This document shows, one piece after another, positions 34,227 to 44,484 of a stretch of 64,000 bases of DNA. The number at the start of each line of letters is the position of its first letter. The first letter of the stretch is position 1. Source of the DNA: Euborellia annulipes (taxonomy: Eukaryota > Arthropoda > Insecta > Dermaptera > Anisolabididae). Under the pieces are notes generated by a model. That model searched no databases. It was not told the origin of the DNA and worked only from the letters and a program-made list of their open reading frames with translations. A program made the position numbers and the translations under genes. The stretch spans positions 17,079-81,078 of the forward strand of contig JAKCPI010002069.1 of assembly GCA_023213315.1 (NCBI GenBank), read 5' to 3'.

Positions 34227-35692
34227 TTAAATTAATTGATTCTTTTTCATATTTCTCAAAGTTCTCAATAATCTTTTAGTTTTTGGTTTCAAAGAGAAAC
34301 TTAAACTTCTTCCTTTCGGTTTCCTAACCCGATGAGCTCTATTAAGAAATTTCGTGCCATCCGAATCCAAAAGATTTTTTATTGTTTGATCTAAAGATGC
34401 AAGTGATGAAATTGGTTTAACTCCAATCTTTTGTATTCTCTCAGGTTCTTTTGGTTTATCACCATCAGATTTCTGTGTTCTTTCAATATCTTTTGGATTT
34501 GTTTGCACTTCTGTTGATCGTTGATTACCAAGAAGAAGTTGGAATTCATCAATTGAAAGGTATTCATTGGTAAATAACGGCACCATCTTTTCGTTAATGT
34601 GATATTTAGTCGCTCTAGGGTCTAAACCAGAAAGACTTTGGAAATAAATCTCTAATTGTTCTTTCCGTGTTGGAGAACAGTAGATATTCTGATTTTTACT
34701 GATATGTATCCGTGGATGCTTGCCCGGATATAACGGCCACCATTGGAATTTATCTCGGGGAATCTCTTTTAGATCGCCCAAATGAACTTTTGGTGTTTTT
34801 TTAGCTGTAATCCGTTTCCATTCTTTATTTTCTGCTAAATTCACCGGAATTAGGGCAGGTTTCAGCGCTGTTGTATCCGGAAATGGCGAAATCGGATAAT
34901 AAACATGATCAGTATTCTTATATATTATTGAATTTGTTTCTTTATCAATCACAAATGTTTCTTTTCCAGGGACACTTTTTAATAACGTTTGTTGCCATTG
35001 TGATAAATTCTTTTTAGTCCGATTTAAATCGTAATCATCAGGTCTTTTATATTCATAAATCCGTTGTGTTGGATACGGTTCTGTTTTATCTGATAAATTT
35101 GTTGGATAGACACCACGTTTTAATATTGATGCCGGAATACATGACGGTTTCGGTAACGCTTCATCCAATGAAGAATCTACTTGGGCAATGGAACGGATTT
35201 TTGCACACATATCAAACGTTACTTTTTTTGATAACGATGATTTCATTTCAACTTTTCGACGTGATTTAATAGATTTATATTTCTCTAATGCATTCTCAAT
35301 CGATTTTCTAAAGATCGGATTTTTCTTCAAATTATTAAGATACAAACTACTCATTTTTTTCTTTGTTGGTTTCGTTGTTGTTGTTGTTGTTGTTGTCGGG
35401 GCACTCTCAGTTTTTGTTTCTGGTTTTAAAATTGGGCCAAGTTCAGTGAAATTTTCAAAATACGAACCGAAAGTTGATTCAATATATTTATCATAATCTC
35501 TTTTTTTGATTTCTGGCTTCTCACTGATCACCTCCAATTGTTTATTTAAAGATTCTTCATTATAACGCGAAACTAAACTCTCTTTCATCCATTTCTGTAT
35601 TAAATTTGGATTATAATATGATTTATCAATTTTTTCACTTATAGCCTTCTTTGGTTTCTCTCTTATTGTGATTTTATGTTGAATTGGATCAC
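34227..35692 (-). CDS. Terminal exon of an unrecognised host gene
   Basis: I do not recognise this protein. The open frame runs from a TAA stop at 34227-34229 back through an internal Met at 35588 and continues open to a good 3' splice site (TTTCAG at 35693-35698), so the Met is probably not the start and this is a last coding exon of about 488 codons entered in phase 1. The frame shows a run of eight Thr (about 66-73 residues after that Met) encoded by a trinucleotide repeat, many Lys/Arg clusters, and a strongly basic C-terminus ending in KKNQLI. There is no signal peptide, membrane segment or catalytic motif that I can see, and composition suggests a soluble, partly disordered protein. It is the only long frame here with non-repetitive sequence. 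A Penelope-like element lies just upstream in the presumed intron. Upstream exons are not identified in this window. Confidence 0.72.
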
Positions 35693-35700
35693 CTGAAATG
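35687..35700 (-). promoter_or_regulatory. 3' splice acceptor of the host exon
   Basis: On the minus strand the sequence reads CTCCATTTCAG followed by GTGATCC. It is a pyrimidine-rich tract ending in AG, and the frame downstream is open to the stop codon 488 codons later. The first full codon after the junction is GAT, which makes the intron phase 1. No transcript evidence is available. Confidence 0.6.
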
Positions 35701-36023
35701 GAGAAATAAATGAGTAGAGTGCAATTTTATGAGAAAAAGCAAACGTGTGGGGTAGTGGGACCCCAGCCAGGAACGAAGTTCCTCACGCCTTTTCATCTAT
35801 TATAATTAGAACATTTTGGTCGAGTTTATCAAATTTTCGCAAGATTTCTAATATTGGCAACTTTTTCAGAGAAATTACTCCCTACATGCCTAAATAGATG
35901 ACTCTCAGCCAATTTGGTCGAGATGTATGTCAAAATTACAAAAATTTTTAAGAAATATTCACTAAATATGAAAAGGTGAGGCTTGTTTCTTGGCAGTGAG
36001 AAAAATAACTTTAGAGTGTTTTC

Positions 36024-36063
36024 TCCGAATATTTCGAAGGCTTTTTGCCTTCTTCATCAGCGG
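36024..36063 (-). ncRNA. Hammerhead-like motif in left Penelope repeat
   Basis: On the minus strand: CCG, CTGATGA, one A, the perfect 6-bp hairpin GAAGGC-AAAAA-GCCTTC, GAAA, TATT, CGG. This matches the layout of a minimal type I hammerhead: stem I CCG/CGG, core CUGANGA and GAAA, very short palindromic stem III, and cleavage base U. One extra base lies between CUGAUGA and stem II, which is not canonical. Hammerheads are known in Penelope terminal repeats; activity here is not shown. Confidence 0.5.
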
Positions 36064-36429
36064 CTGTTCAAAAGGAAAAATAATTAGAGTGAGTTTAAGC
36101 AAATTGAAATATGAAAAAATTTTTTAAATAATGATAATATCATACCTCACTCTAATAATACCACATACAAGTTATAATTTTGGAGCGAAACGTTAGATTG
36201 GCAGGTCTATGCATTACAACCAGCTGTCTCGAGCAATAAGGCGTCAATGACAAATAATTATTTTAATTATATCAAATAGGTGGCTCAAATTAAACAACCC
36301 GAGGTCAATGAATCTGGATTTTAATAGATTAATGTTATTATTTATAAGAGAAATGCCAACGATCTGATTGAAAAATAAAATTATTTATTAAATTTAATTT
36401 TAATAAAATGTTTTACTAGACAGAAATGA

Positions 36430-36845
36430 AATTGAAACGATTTAAGAATTTAGTAATGCCTTTATGTCATCCGATAGGCCTTGGGTGTCCACTTTATAAT
36501 TAACAGCTGTATTGATGTTTTGTTGAATGTAACAGGACTCCTTGAAAAATCTTTTCAATCTGTTTGACTCAGTGTCGAGAATATCAAAATTGCTATAGTC
36601 AAAATGATGGCCTCGTTCAAAACAGTGTTTAGCTAAACGGTAGTGGCCCCTGAGGGGACTTTACCCTCCGACCTCCTATGTTCCGCCATTCTCACACTGG
36701 CGAATCTCCCAGTATTCCCCACATAAACGCCGCTGCAGTTTTTACAATTTATTTTATAGATAATGTTTTTCCTAAATTCTTTATCAGCTTTATCTTTCGT
36801 GTTAAATAACGCCGAAAGATCAGCCAATGTCTTAGGCGATATTTG
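36430..36845 (-). pseudogene. Penelope GIY-YIG endonuclease domain, frameshifted
   Basis: The minus strand encodes an N-terminal linker (ISPKTLADLSALFN), then IYKINCKNCSGVYVGNTGR and a R.AEHRR segment. This is the GIY-YIG core with the CxxC of the Cys2-His2 zinc motif found in EN-positive Penelope elements. A stop follows at 36633, but a +1 shift there restores AKHCFERGHHFDY and FKESCYIQQNINTAVNY, the second half of the family domain with its paired His, ending in TAA near 36443. The domain is complete apart from this single frameshift. Confidence 0.85.
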
Positions 36846-36886
36846 GAAATTGTAATTTTTAAAATTAATTTAAAAGTAATTTTTAA

Positions 36887-37368
36887 GTGGAGGTTGATGG
36901 CAAAATCCCGTTTTTGGACATGCTGTTGACTAACAAAAGCCCATGTTTGCAGATAAATTGGTACTGTAAGCCCTATTCTAGTGGTCGAATCCTTAATTTC
37001 TTGTCACACAGCCCACCATCACATAAAATCAATGTCTTAAAAGGCACCTTGATAAGAAGACTCAGACTGAGTGATGGGGAGTTTTGGGACCGAAACGTCG
37101 TTAAATTCAAAAAGATGGCCTCTATAAATAACTACCCAAAATCTTTAGTTAATAAAATTGTTCAATCAGTGCTGACTGCCCCACCACCACAGACTAACCC
37201 CCTCCCCCTGTTAACAGTAATAATGATACAAACAAAACATTTTTCTCACTGACTTATCTCCCTCCCACGTTTGGAAAAATTAAAACAATTTTTAAAAATT
37301 ACAATTTCCAAATATCGCCTAAGACATTGGCTGATCTTTCGGCGTTATTTAACACGAAAGATAAAGCG
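36887..37368 (+). pseudogene. Penelope reverse transcriptase C-terminal fragment
   Basis: The frame begins EVDGKIPFLDMLL and continues with INWYCKPYSSGR, ILNFLSHSPPSHKINVLK and a NNYP block. This matches the end of the Penelope RT palm and thumb (FLD, W.RKP..SGR, H..SHK.N). It reads to a stop at 37250. The next frame (37265-37367) carries the same linker as the minus copy (PKTLADLSALFN), then breaks off abruptly into the terminal repeat. The catalytic part of RT is missing. Confidence 0.82.
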
Positions 37369-37467
37369 TGATATAGAGTGAGGTATGATATTATCATTAT
37401 TTAAAAAAATTTTTTCATATTTCAATTTGCTTAAACTCACTCTAATTATTTTTCCTTTTTGTAACAG

Positions 37468-37510
37468 CCGCTGATGAAGAAGTGCTAATAAATGCCTTCG
37501 AAATATTCGG
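37468..37510 (+). ncRNA. Hammerhead-like motif in right Penelope repeat, decayed
   Basis: This is the inverted partner of the motif at 36024-36063. The core CTGATGA and GAAATATTCGG is kept, but the stem II hairpin is disrupted by substitutions and an insertion (AAGTGCTAATAAATGCC), so only GAAG/CTTC can pair. Confidence 0.42.
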
Positions 37511-37614
37511 AGAAAACACTCTAAAAGTTATTTTTCTCACTGCCAAGAAACAAGCCTCACCTTTTCATATTTAAACCACTTGGCACGCCACATCCATTCG
37601 CAAATTCACTAAAT

Positions 37615-38040
37615 AACTCACGTTATACGTATTATAGTTTAAAAAAAAGCAAAGAATATTTTATTTTTATTTTTTTAAATGTAAATTACAATGAAGAAAA
37701 AACTCAAAATTAAAAACTGAGAACAATATTTATTTAGTAATTGAAGATTTGAATCATTTTAAATTATTTTAAAAATTATATTTTATCAATTTAAAAATTG
37801 AATAATTAAATCTCACAATTATTTTTTTATAATTCGTCATATATATTAATTTTCAACTTGCTTATTTTTGTCGTCATGGCTTGTTGCGTCACGGCCAGTG
37901 ACGTGACACGCTGATAGAGGGAAAAAATTTGAGACCATCAAATAAAAGTTCCACTTTAAAAGTAAGTAATAGGCCTAATACATTTATATGAAAGGTAAAT
38001 TAAACTTGGGAATTTGTTACAATGTATTTTTTTAAAAATT
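37615..38040. other. AT-rich stretch right of the Penelope element
   Basis: TTGCGTCACGGCCAGTGACG (37884) is a short palindromic piece. No gene. Confidence 0.4.
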
Positions 38041-38220
38041 CAGTTAACACTTGATGCGTTTTTCGACATTATTGTCATCATCACAGCATAGATTACATCG
38101 TGTCATTACAATGAATGCCAATTACATTCAATGTATTTACACAATATGACAGCAATGTCGAAATGCGCATCAAGTGTTGAATAAATTTTAATAAAAAACA
38201 TTGAAAGTTTCAATTTGAAA
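38041..38220. mobile_element. Short foldback with paired hammerhead-like motifs
   Basis: Minus 38048-38086 reads GTGATGA, T, GACA-ATAA-TGTC, GAAAAACGCATCAAGTG. Plus 38145-38175 reads ATGACA-GCAA-TGTC, GAAA, TGCGCAT, C, AAGTG. The plus copy has the self-complementary ATGCGCAT followed by C at the cleavage position. AATTTTAATAAAAAACATTG-type arms lie outside. Confidence 0.62.
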
Positions 38221-38959
38221 CAAATAACATCGTGTAATTCATCTTTCATATATTCAATATAAGGTACATAACCTTTCATATATATAAGTGCCATATCGTA
38301 TTTCTTAAAAATTTTCATTATTTTTACATTTATCTTGACCAAATTGGCTTACCGCAATTGATTTTAAACTAATAAAAGGAAAGAAGAGAGTATTTTTGAT
38401 GAAAAAGTTTCAAATATTAATGAAATTCCTGACCTAATATTCTATCAACGACACTTTATATTATATGTATAATATAAAGTTAAACTAAAAGTTTCACTTC
38501 TAAAGTGTGGTTTTGTTTTTTAGAAACTAAATTATTACGGAAAAAATAAATAAATAAATACCTATATTTCGACAAGAAAATTTCAATTTTTCCATTTTTA
38601 TTTTTATTTTTATACGTAACCTATTTAAAAAAAAATAAAATAAATGAGTTAAACAAAAGAACACCTTAGTTATTTATTCATTGACTCGATATACCTTAAA
38701 TATGCTTTTGAATAATGTCTTCGAAAGGTTAATAATCTTTTATATTAGAAAAAAATAATTAAAAAGTTGCTCTCTTCTTTTAGAGAATGTTTACATTAAA
38801 TTGACATTTTGGGTTTGTTTTTGTTGTTAAAATGCATTTGCTTTCTGTTTCTTAGTAACGAAAGACATTTGATTTGCAGTGAAGGAGAAACCGAATGGAA
38901 TTTTGCATCTTGGAACGGAAAGATCGGGGTCTAGTAAATTAATGTTATTTTAATTTACC
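38221..38959. other. AT-rich stretch with an inverted token
   Basis: 38290-38345 in reverse complement matches 35896-35955 (GCCAATTTGGTC, AAATTTTTAAGAAAT), so the two sides of the Penelope element share a repeat. No gene. Confidence 0.45.
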
Positions 38960-39112
38960 GGTAAATATACATATAAGCCATTTGGATACCAAATGGTTTA
39001 AATAAGAATGCCTAGACCCCCAATTGATATATTTACAAATAACGGTTATCGTTTAAATGGTCTAAGTTGCCGAAAAGACTGTGTGCGTGTGAGTGTGAAT
39101 GGAAAAAAAAGT
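38960..39112 (+). mobile_element. SINE-B 3' half
   Basis: AAGCCATTTGGATACCAAAT, GCCTAGACCC, AACGGTTATCG, GCCGAAAAGACTGTGTG and a TG-rich end. Confidence 0.75.
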
Positions 39113-39119
39113 TTAAAAA

Positions 39120-39240
39120 AATCTGGTATGACTGGTCGCACCAGATTTTGTGTGTTGAGTTATATTTAGATTCCGACAGTAGGATATATTTGAATTCAAA
39201 ATTTAGTAAAATTTCCATTTTTTTTCCTCTTGCGAAAATC
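39120..39240 (+). mobile_element. Family C 5' fragment with collapsed palindrome
   Basis: AATCTGGTATGACTGGTCGC runs straight into ACCAGATTTTGTGTGTTG, so the palindrome loop is deleted; then GACAGTAGGATATATTTG. Confidence 0.6.
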
Positions 39241-39474
39241 ATTTGACCTTTTTTTTTAGTATACAAGTCTCATCCCATCTTTTCAAACTCAACAAATTTT
39301 ATAAATTCAATGACCAGGAGTAATCAGCGTGTGGAACGTCCCCCGGTAGCCATCGGTACTATTGTATTGTAAATTGTTTAAATAAATTAATATTCCCTAA
39401 TGGCCTCTGTAGCCGAAAAAGGGTAAAAAAAAATTATAAATTCAATTTTGAATTGTGATGTAACACTTGTCAGA

Positions 39475-39562
39475 GAAACTCCCGGGTCCCCATGTCACAA
39501 TTAGTAACGTTTTGTCCAGACCGCTACCACCCCCTAACGCGTTGGGTAATATGCGGACGACC
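39475..39562. mobile_element. End fragment of the 8.4-kb element family
   Basis: CCCATGTCACAATTAGTAAC, GTTTTGTCCAGACCGC and GGTAATATGCGGACGACCCC match 8456-8530 in reverse complement. Confidence 0.6.
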
Positions 39563-39599
39563 CCCCAAATGAATACCCATAATTCTACAATTGATACAA

Positions 39600-39985
39600 C
39601 GGAGTCTTTTAATCTAATCGGAGTCTTTTCACGCTAATCCGATCGGTGCTGCAAAAGGATTGGCGATCCGACAAACTCGAACAATCCGATCTGATTTAGA
39701 AAGAGGATTTCTGTTCCGACCTTCAAATTCAGATCCGGGATCAGAAAATCCGAATCCGGACATGATTTTTAGGTGTTTGGATGAAAAGTAAAAAAATTTT
39801 AAAGAATTGGCAAAATTTTGAGCAGAATAGCAAAAATCCTATTGCTAATCATTCGAAAAGGATTAGCGAAACGATCCTAGATCCAGAGAGGAAAAATGAT
39901 TTCCAAATCCGACAATCCTGGATCAGATGGAATTTTTTTTATTTAAATCCAAAAAGATAGCGATCCTGCTCATCCCTGTGTTCCC
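39600..39985. mobile_element. Possible MITE rich in GATCC/GGATC motifs
   Basis: TCTAATCGGAGTC at the left, GATCCTGCTCATCCCTG at the right, and repeated CGATCC, ATCCGA motifs in the middle, similar in style to the other hAT-like MITEs. Ends are uncertain. Confidence 0.35.
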
Positions 39986-40037
39986 TGTTTCTATCAAATA
40001 AATTGAAGGCATTGTCGTACTTTAGACGTTTCTTATT

Positions 40038-40291
40038 TGGACCCTGTTATGCATTAGTGTGTCAAGCGCCAAAAAAAATTAAAAATTGAGTTAAGCACGG
40101 AATATTGTTTCAAATGCTATAATTAATAGTATTTTGTTATGAAATATGTCCTAAAAAAATTTATATTTAATGTTACTTGCACAATTGACAAGAAAAATTA
40201 TATATAATCCAATGAAAACAAAAAACTTTAATGTTAATTTTCTCAAAACTCGGTAGGTGGCGCTTGACACACTAATGCTTAACAGGGTCCA
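40038..40291. mobile_element. Family E MITE, copy 3, inverted interior
   Basis: Same ends. The interior is in the opposite orientation to the other two copies (AATTGAGTTAAGCACGGAAT near the left end). Confidence 0.82.
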
Positions 40292-40961
40292 TATATAAAT
40301 TCTGTTTTGTAAGTTAATAAAATAAATATACGTTTATAACAAATTGTGGCTGTTATACAATTGGATTAATGAAATTAATCATTAATCCAAAATAAATATA
40401 CTCTTGAGGGCTGATGGATCATACCCGAAACGTTCCGGAATAAAGAGTGTTAACAAAAAAGAAGGGAAATAAATAAACCAGCACACACATATGTTTAAAA
40501 ATTTTCATAAGGAAGGAAGTACAGTTATTTAAGAATTTTTTTTTTTTTTTGAAAAGGAATCGGTGAGAAAACGGAAGTCCGTCCCGGAGAAGGCTCATCA
40601 TCTTTTAAGAAAAGACCAGAGTTGACTGTGTATATATATATCCCTTTGGATTCACACACAGAATAACAACACTAACAGCAACACAATAGGCCGACTCGAC
40701 TCCAAAGGGAAATCAGAGGGCTTTGCTACCACCCCCCCACCCCCCACCCCCCTCTTTTGCTCACTTTGTTCCTCCACCCTCACTACAAAATAGCACCGCC
40801 GCCGCTGAACGATAAACTACCCTCTATTTGTCGTCATAAATAAAGCTCGACAAATGCCGCCTGTCGCCTCCGATTTAACTCGATTTATTTGAGAGAAAAG
40901 ACTCCGTCATTGTATCAATTGCAAAATGATGGATATAGAGATAGAGAGAAAAAAAGAAAAA
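40292..40961. other. Mixed non-coding stretch, less repetitive centre
   Basis: 40408-40438 has CTGATGG...ACCCGAAACGTT, a weak hammerhead-like core. 40660-40870 is GC-richer and I do not recognise it in any repeat here, with a C-run at 40732 and CACCGCCGCCGCTG; it could be a gene-proximal region. No frame supports a gene. Confidence 0.4.
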
Positions 40962-41610
40962 TCTGGTGTGACTGGGCACATCACACAACTTCTCTTACCT
41001 TCGGTAATCGAAAGTTGTGTTCTGTGCTTGTCACACCAGATTTTTGTGTCGACATATATTTAGTTCCCGACAGTACGGTACATTTGAATTCAGATGTAAA
41101 ATTTATAAGTATGGGAAAATATTTATATTTTGTTACCATGGCAACCATTTCTCCTATCTTTCCTATGAAGCACAAGAGTAAAGTGGTCTTCAGAAGATTT
41201 CAATTGCAAAATGAAAATATACATTTTAAAGAGCATCTAAAAAATAATTGATTTTTGAATTTAAAAAAAAAATCGTTGGAGCAAATTTTGAGAAAATCGA
41301 AAAAAAACTGAAAAAGTACTTCAGTAAAGTACTAGTACTCTTTGGCCGATTTTGATTAAAAGCTTATTTTCCGGTCCCGGGGGTGTCTAACTTAAATATA
41401 AAATTTCAACCTCGTAGCTCAATTCCTTCATGCTTAAAATTGAACACACACCCACACACACACAGAGACAGACCATGTCGCGAAAACCACTTTTTGGATT
41501 CAGGGGACCTCAAAACGTGAAGATCCATCAAAATCTGGACATCGAATTTTTGACATGAACAATACTTTCTCTCTATATATATATTACATATATACATAGG
41601 TAAGAGAAAG
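40962..41610 (+). mobile_element. Family C element, complete
   Basis: TCTGGTGTGACTGG palindrome, TTACCATGGCAACCATTT, AGTACTAGTACT, CA repeat, GACAGACCATGTCGCGAA and AAGAGAAAG end followed by TAAAAA. Confidence 0.82.
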
Positions 41611-41639
41611 TAAAAAACAATATTATAATAATATTTGCA

Positions 41640-41790
41640 AAATTTCTTTAATTATTTAGATGTCCTGTATGCGTTTCTAAAATAATAGACGGATTTTTAT
41701 GGAATTTTGGTATTAGGATATCATTAATTCAGATTAACACCTCTTTCATAAAAAAGAAAATTAAACGCCAAAAGCGGGCATTGCGGCTAG
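41640..41790 (+). mobile_element. Helitron-like 3' end
   Basis: AATAGACGGATTTTTATGG, CGCCAAAAGCGGGCATTGCG and GCTAG|T at 41787. The GC-rich stretch before CTAG is short. Confidence 0.4.
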
Positions 41791-41890
41791 TAATATTATA
41801 AATTATATTCTAGGTGTTATATTTGAAGTTGTTATTGTTTGAAAATAATATCCTTAAGTTAAAGATTAATCAATTTAAATTAATTAATAA

Positions 41891-42183
41891 GGTAGCGTAC
41901 AAGTATTACGTAACGCAATTTTTGAAGATTTTTGATCCCCCCCTCCCCCCATGTAACGCCCCGTAACATTTTCTTGAACCGGGGGGTGGGGGTGTTACGT
42001 AACGCTCAAGTGGCCATTTTTATCTAAAATTCACAATTATGTTGCGCAAAGTACCGAAAAGTCGCTAAAATACCAGTTACGTAACGCGTTGTTCAACCCC
42101 CTCCCCCCCCTTGTAACGCATGGTAACGTTTTACGAGACCCCCCCTCCCCCCAAATTGCATTAAGTAATACTTGTACGCTCTC
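41891..42183. mobile_element. TAA-flanked MITE, copy 1
   Basis: Ends GTAGCGTACAAGTATTACGT and TAAGTAATACTTGTACGCTC are inverted; TAA lies on both sides (41888-41890, 42184-42186). The interior has a second inverted ACGTAACGC pair and C/G-runs. A 3-bp TAA duplication suggests PIF/Harbinger, by analogy only. Confidence 0.72.
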
Positions 42184-42234
42184 TAAGTAAAACACTTGGA
42201 GATATGTTTTAATTTACTTATTAGGATAGTGATA

Positions 42235-42760
42235 CTTGTTATTATTTGAAATTCCTACCGGGATCACCGTTTATTTATTCGAGGTTCTGCCATCTACCGG
42301 CACCCCGTGAGGCAAGGCGGATACAAGGGGGAGGGGTAAAGGAGGTTACCCCTTTGAGATTTGAGAAAAATATTTTTTTTTAATTAATACGTAAAAATTT
42401 GATTTGTATATATATTCCGGTGAACAAGTACAGAATGCACCTTTAAATTATCGAAGATAAAAAAAAATTGTGTGCTGTGCGACCAGTCACACCAGGCCCC
42501 CTTCCCGAAAAACTCCTCTGGATCCGCCACTGCCTTGAAGATACGTTATTTTCCCGAGAATGTCTGGATACGCCACTGCCTTGAAGATACGTTATTTTCT
42601 ATCTTTAACTCCTCCACCTGCGTTTATATCTAGCTGATCAGCTAATCCTTATTTCTCATACGGTTTCTTTATCTAACCTCGTCTGTGCTAGGGAGGATGT
42701 CCTAGTTTGAGGAGGAACTCCCTCAGCATCGACTCCTTATTTTTTAAAGTTAAAACTTCA
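42235..42760 (-). mobile_element. SINE-A 3' part with a nested insertion
   Basis: The SINE-A tail (TTTGAAATTCCTACCGGGAT) to CACCCCGTGA (42238-42311) resumes at about 42590 (TTATTTTCTATCTTTAACTC) and runs to CAGCATCGACTCC. The interruption is a MITE with GGCGGAT ends plus a local duplication. Confidence 0.75.
42312..42590. mobile_element. GGCGGAT MITE nested in SINE-A, with local duplication
   Basis: CAAGGCGGATACAAGG to CTCTGGATCCGCCACTG. Then CCACTGCCTTGAAGATACG and TTATTTTC occur twice (42525 and 42571), a small tandem duplication at the insertion edge. Single ends of the same family lie at 33270 and 29085. Confidence 0.68.
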
Positions 42761-43251
42761 TTATTCTAACCTTTAAAAAAATACTTATTTATGAGTGTTT
42801 GTTTTAACACCAACACGTAGATAGTCTAATAAATAAATAATAGACCCCAGACTTTGTAGTTTGTTAAATAATAAGATAATAAAATAGTTTTCAATTCAAT
42901 TCAAATATTTCAATTAGGAAAGGAGCTAGTTGTGAATTCACCTGTCTTTAAAGTTGAACGCTAACACCCTTCTCCCTACCCACCCACCCACCGCCCTAAC
43001 TTCCTTCTTATTCTCCCCATTGAAACTTTCATAATGAGGTGGCGCACAACAGTTTAGGGTTGATTATAGGAAGGGTTACAGTTCGTTTCCTCTCCCTCGC
43101 TGTTAAGGGAGAAGGAGAATTTCTGAATTAGTCTGTCTGTGTGTCTTAAACGGGCTACAAACACACACACACACACACCCAAGTTCGAGAGTAATTATTT
43201 CATTTGAATATACGATATCTATCAAAAATTTTACAATATTTATTTAAATTA
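42761..43251. other. Non-coding stretch
   Basis: CCCACCCACCCACC (42978) and CA repeat (43160). No gene. Confidence 0.4.
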
Positions 43252-43672
43252 AACAAATCCTCAAATACGCCCTGAATTGGAATATTGAATCTAACAACAA
43301 TAGCCCCAGGGAAACTCTACGAGAAGAGGAAGTTTCTGTGACATCCCATCCTGTGGAAGGGGAAGCAAAGAAGGTTCCCTCTCAGTGATGTATTCTTCGA
43401 AAGGAGCAGGTGCTGAGGGAATCCCTCTTCGAAGTAGGACATCCCCTCTAGCATAGAAGAGTTTGGATAAAAGGAACCAGAAATAAGGATTAGTTCACTA
43501 GCTAGAAACGAACACAGGAGTTGAAGCCTGATATAGAAAATGTTGTAACTTCACGAGGTGCCGGTAGATGGCTTCGGCTGTTAGGTTTGAGGTGTGTGAC
43601 TTCGTGCACGAAAGCATTTTGGGTAAATAAACGAGGATCCAGATAGGAATATTAAATAATAAATTTAGACAA
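43252..43672 (+). mobile_element. SINE-A without head
   Basis: AAATCCTCAAATACGCCCTG to GATAGGAATATTAAATAATA, with the usual internal blocks. Confidence 0.8.
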
Positions 43673-44484
43673 AATATTTGGTCCATTTTCATTATGTTGT
43701 CATCTCGATCTTATACACCGAACAATAATGCTTCTTATACTTTTGTAAAGAGAATTTTATCTTCTTTTTAATAGTATACGAAGTATTCTATCTATTTTAG
43801 GTTACGGATTGTTGTCTTAGATGTTTATAAATAAGGACGTTAAATTTTCCGGGCGCCTATAAATTTAAAATAGTATTCAACACTCGGATAATTTTTGTTC
43901 GTTTTGTGTTTACAAGATAGTAAGATAGTTCCTCTTATTATTTCTCAATTATTTATTAGATAATTTTTATTTCAGAAAAGGAAAAAAAAACAGAAAAGTG
44001 TTTACCGGTACATTTTTTGTTTATATTTTAATCCTAATCTCATTCTTAAGATTAATTATAAAATTTATTTTTACTATCATATTAGCGGCCCTCTGAAATA
44101 TGGGGGACTACCGATCGACTAAGTCGATAAAAAAACTCAGAACAGGCTCCATCCTTGTTGAAATTTATAATGACAAACAGACAGACGATCTCATGAAATT
44201 AAACAATTTCACAAACGAAATACTTGTTAAAGTGGAGTAGTAGGCTTTACTCATGCCGTGGTATCATACTTATATATAATTGCCTTAAACCCGTGTCCGA
44301 TGTGTGAAACAACCAATCAGGCCTCAGGGATAGCGCTGATTGGCGAAATACAGAGAGGGCGGAGCCGGAGAGGCAAATTCAAATTTTTTTTTAACCAGGA
44401 GAGATATCAATTTGGTTTCTTCCCTAAAGCCTTCCCTTGATAAGAATCTAAATTCGTTGTTTCAGAGTTTTTTTTAAATTCGGC
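43673..44484. other. Left flank of the minisatellite
   Basis: CCAATCAGGCCTCAGG and CGCTGATTGGCG (44311-44345) form an imperfect inverted pair; AAACAGACAGACGATC at 44172. No gene. Confidence 0.4.

Larger units (their letters stand above)
35968..37603. mobile_element. Penelope-like element, two partial copies head to head
   Basis: Inverted terminal blocks of about 190-200 bp (35968-36160 and 37372-37576) flank a minus-strand GIY-YIG domain and a plus-strand RT C-terminus. About 80 bp of the same coding sequence occurs in both halves in opposite orientation (about 36760-36845 and 37285-37367). The left half keeps the endonuclease and 3' non-coding part. The right half keeps the RT end but has lost everything from the middle of the linker to the terminal repeat. 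The 11-mer ATTCACTAAAT flanks the whole at 35957-35967 and 37604-37614, a plausible target duplication that leaves about 27 extra bases outside the right repeat. Inverted or partial repeats with a short one-sided extension are known for Penelope elements. Confidence 0.8.

Noticed and set aside
35188..35496. Plus-strand frames at 35066-35496
   Set aside because: Antisense to the host exon; the poly-Val run is the complement of its Thr repeat.
40889..41251. 120-codon plus frame at 40889
   Set aside because: It runs through the palindrome and body of a family C element; other copies do not keep this frame open to the same extent.
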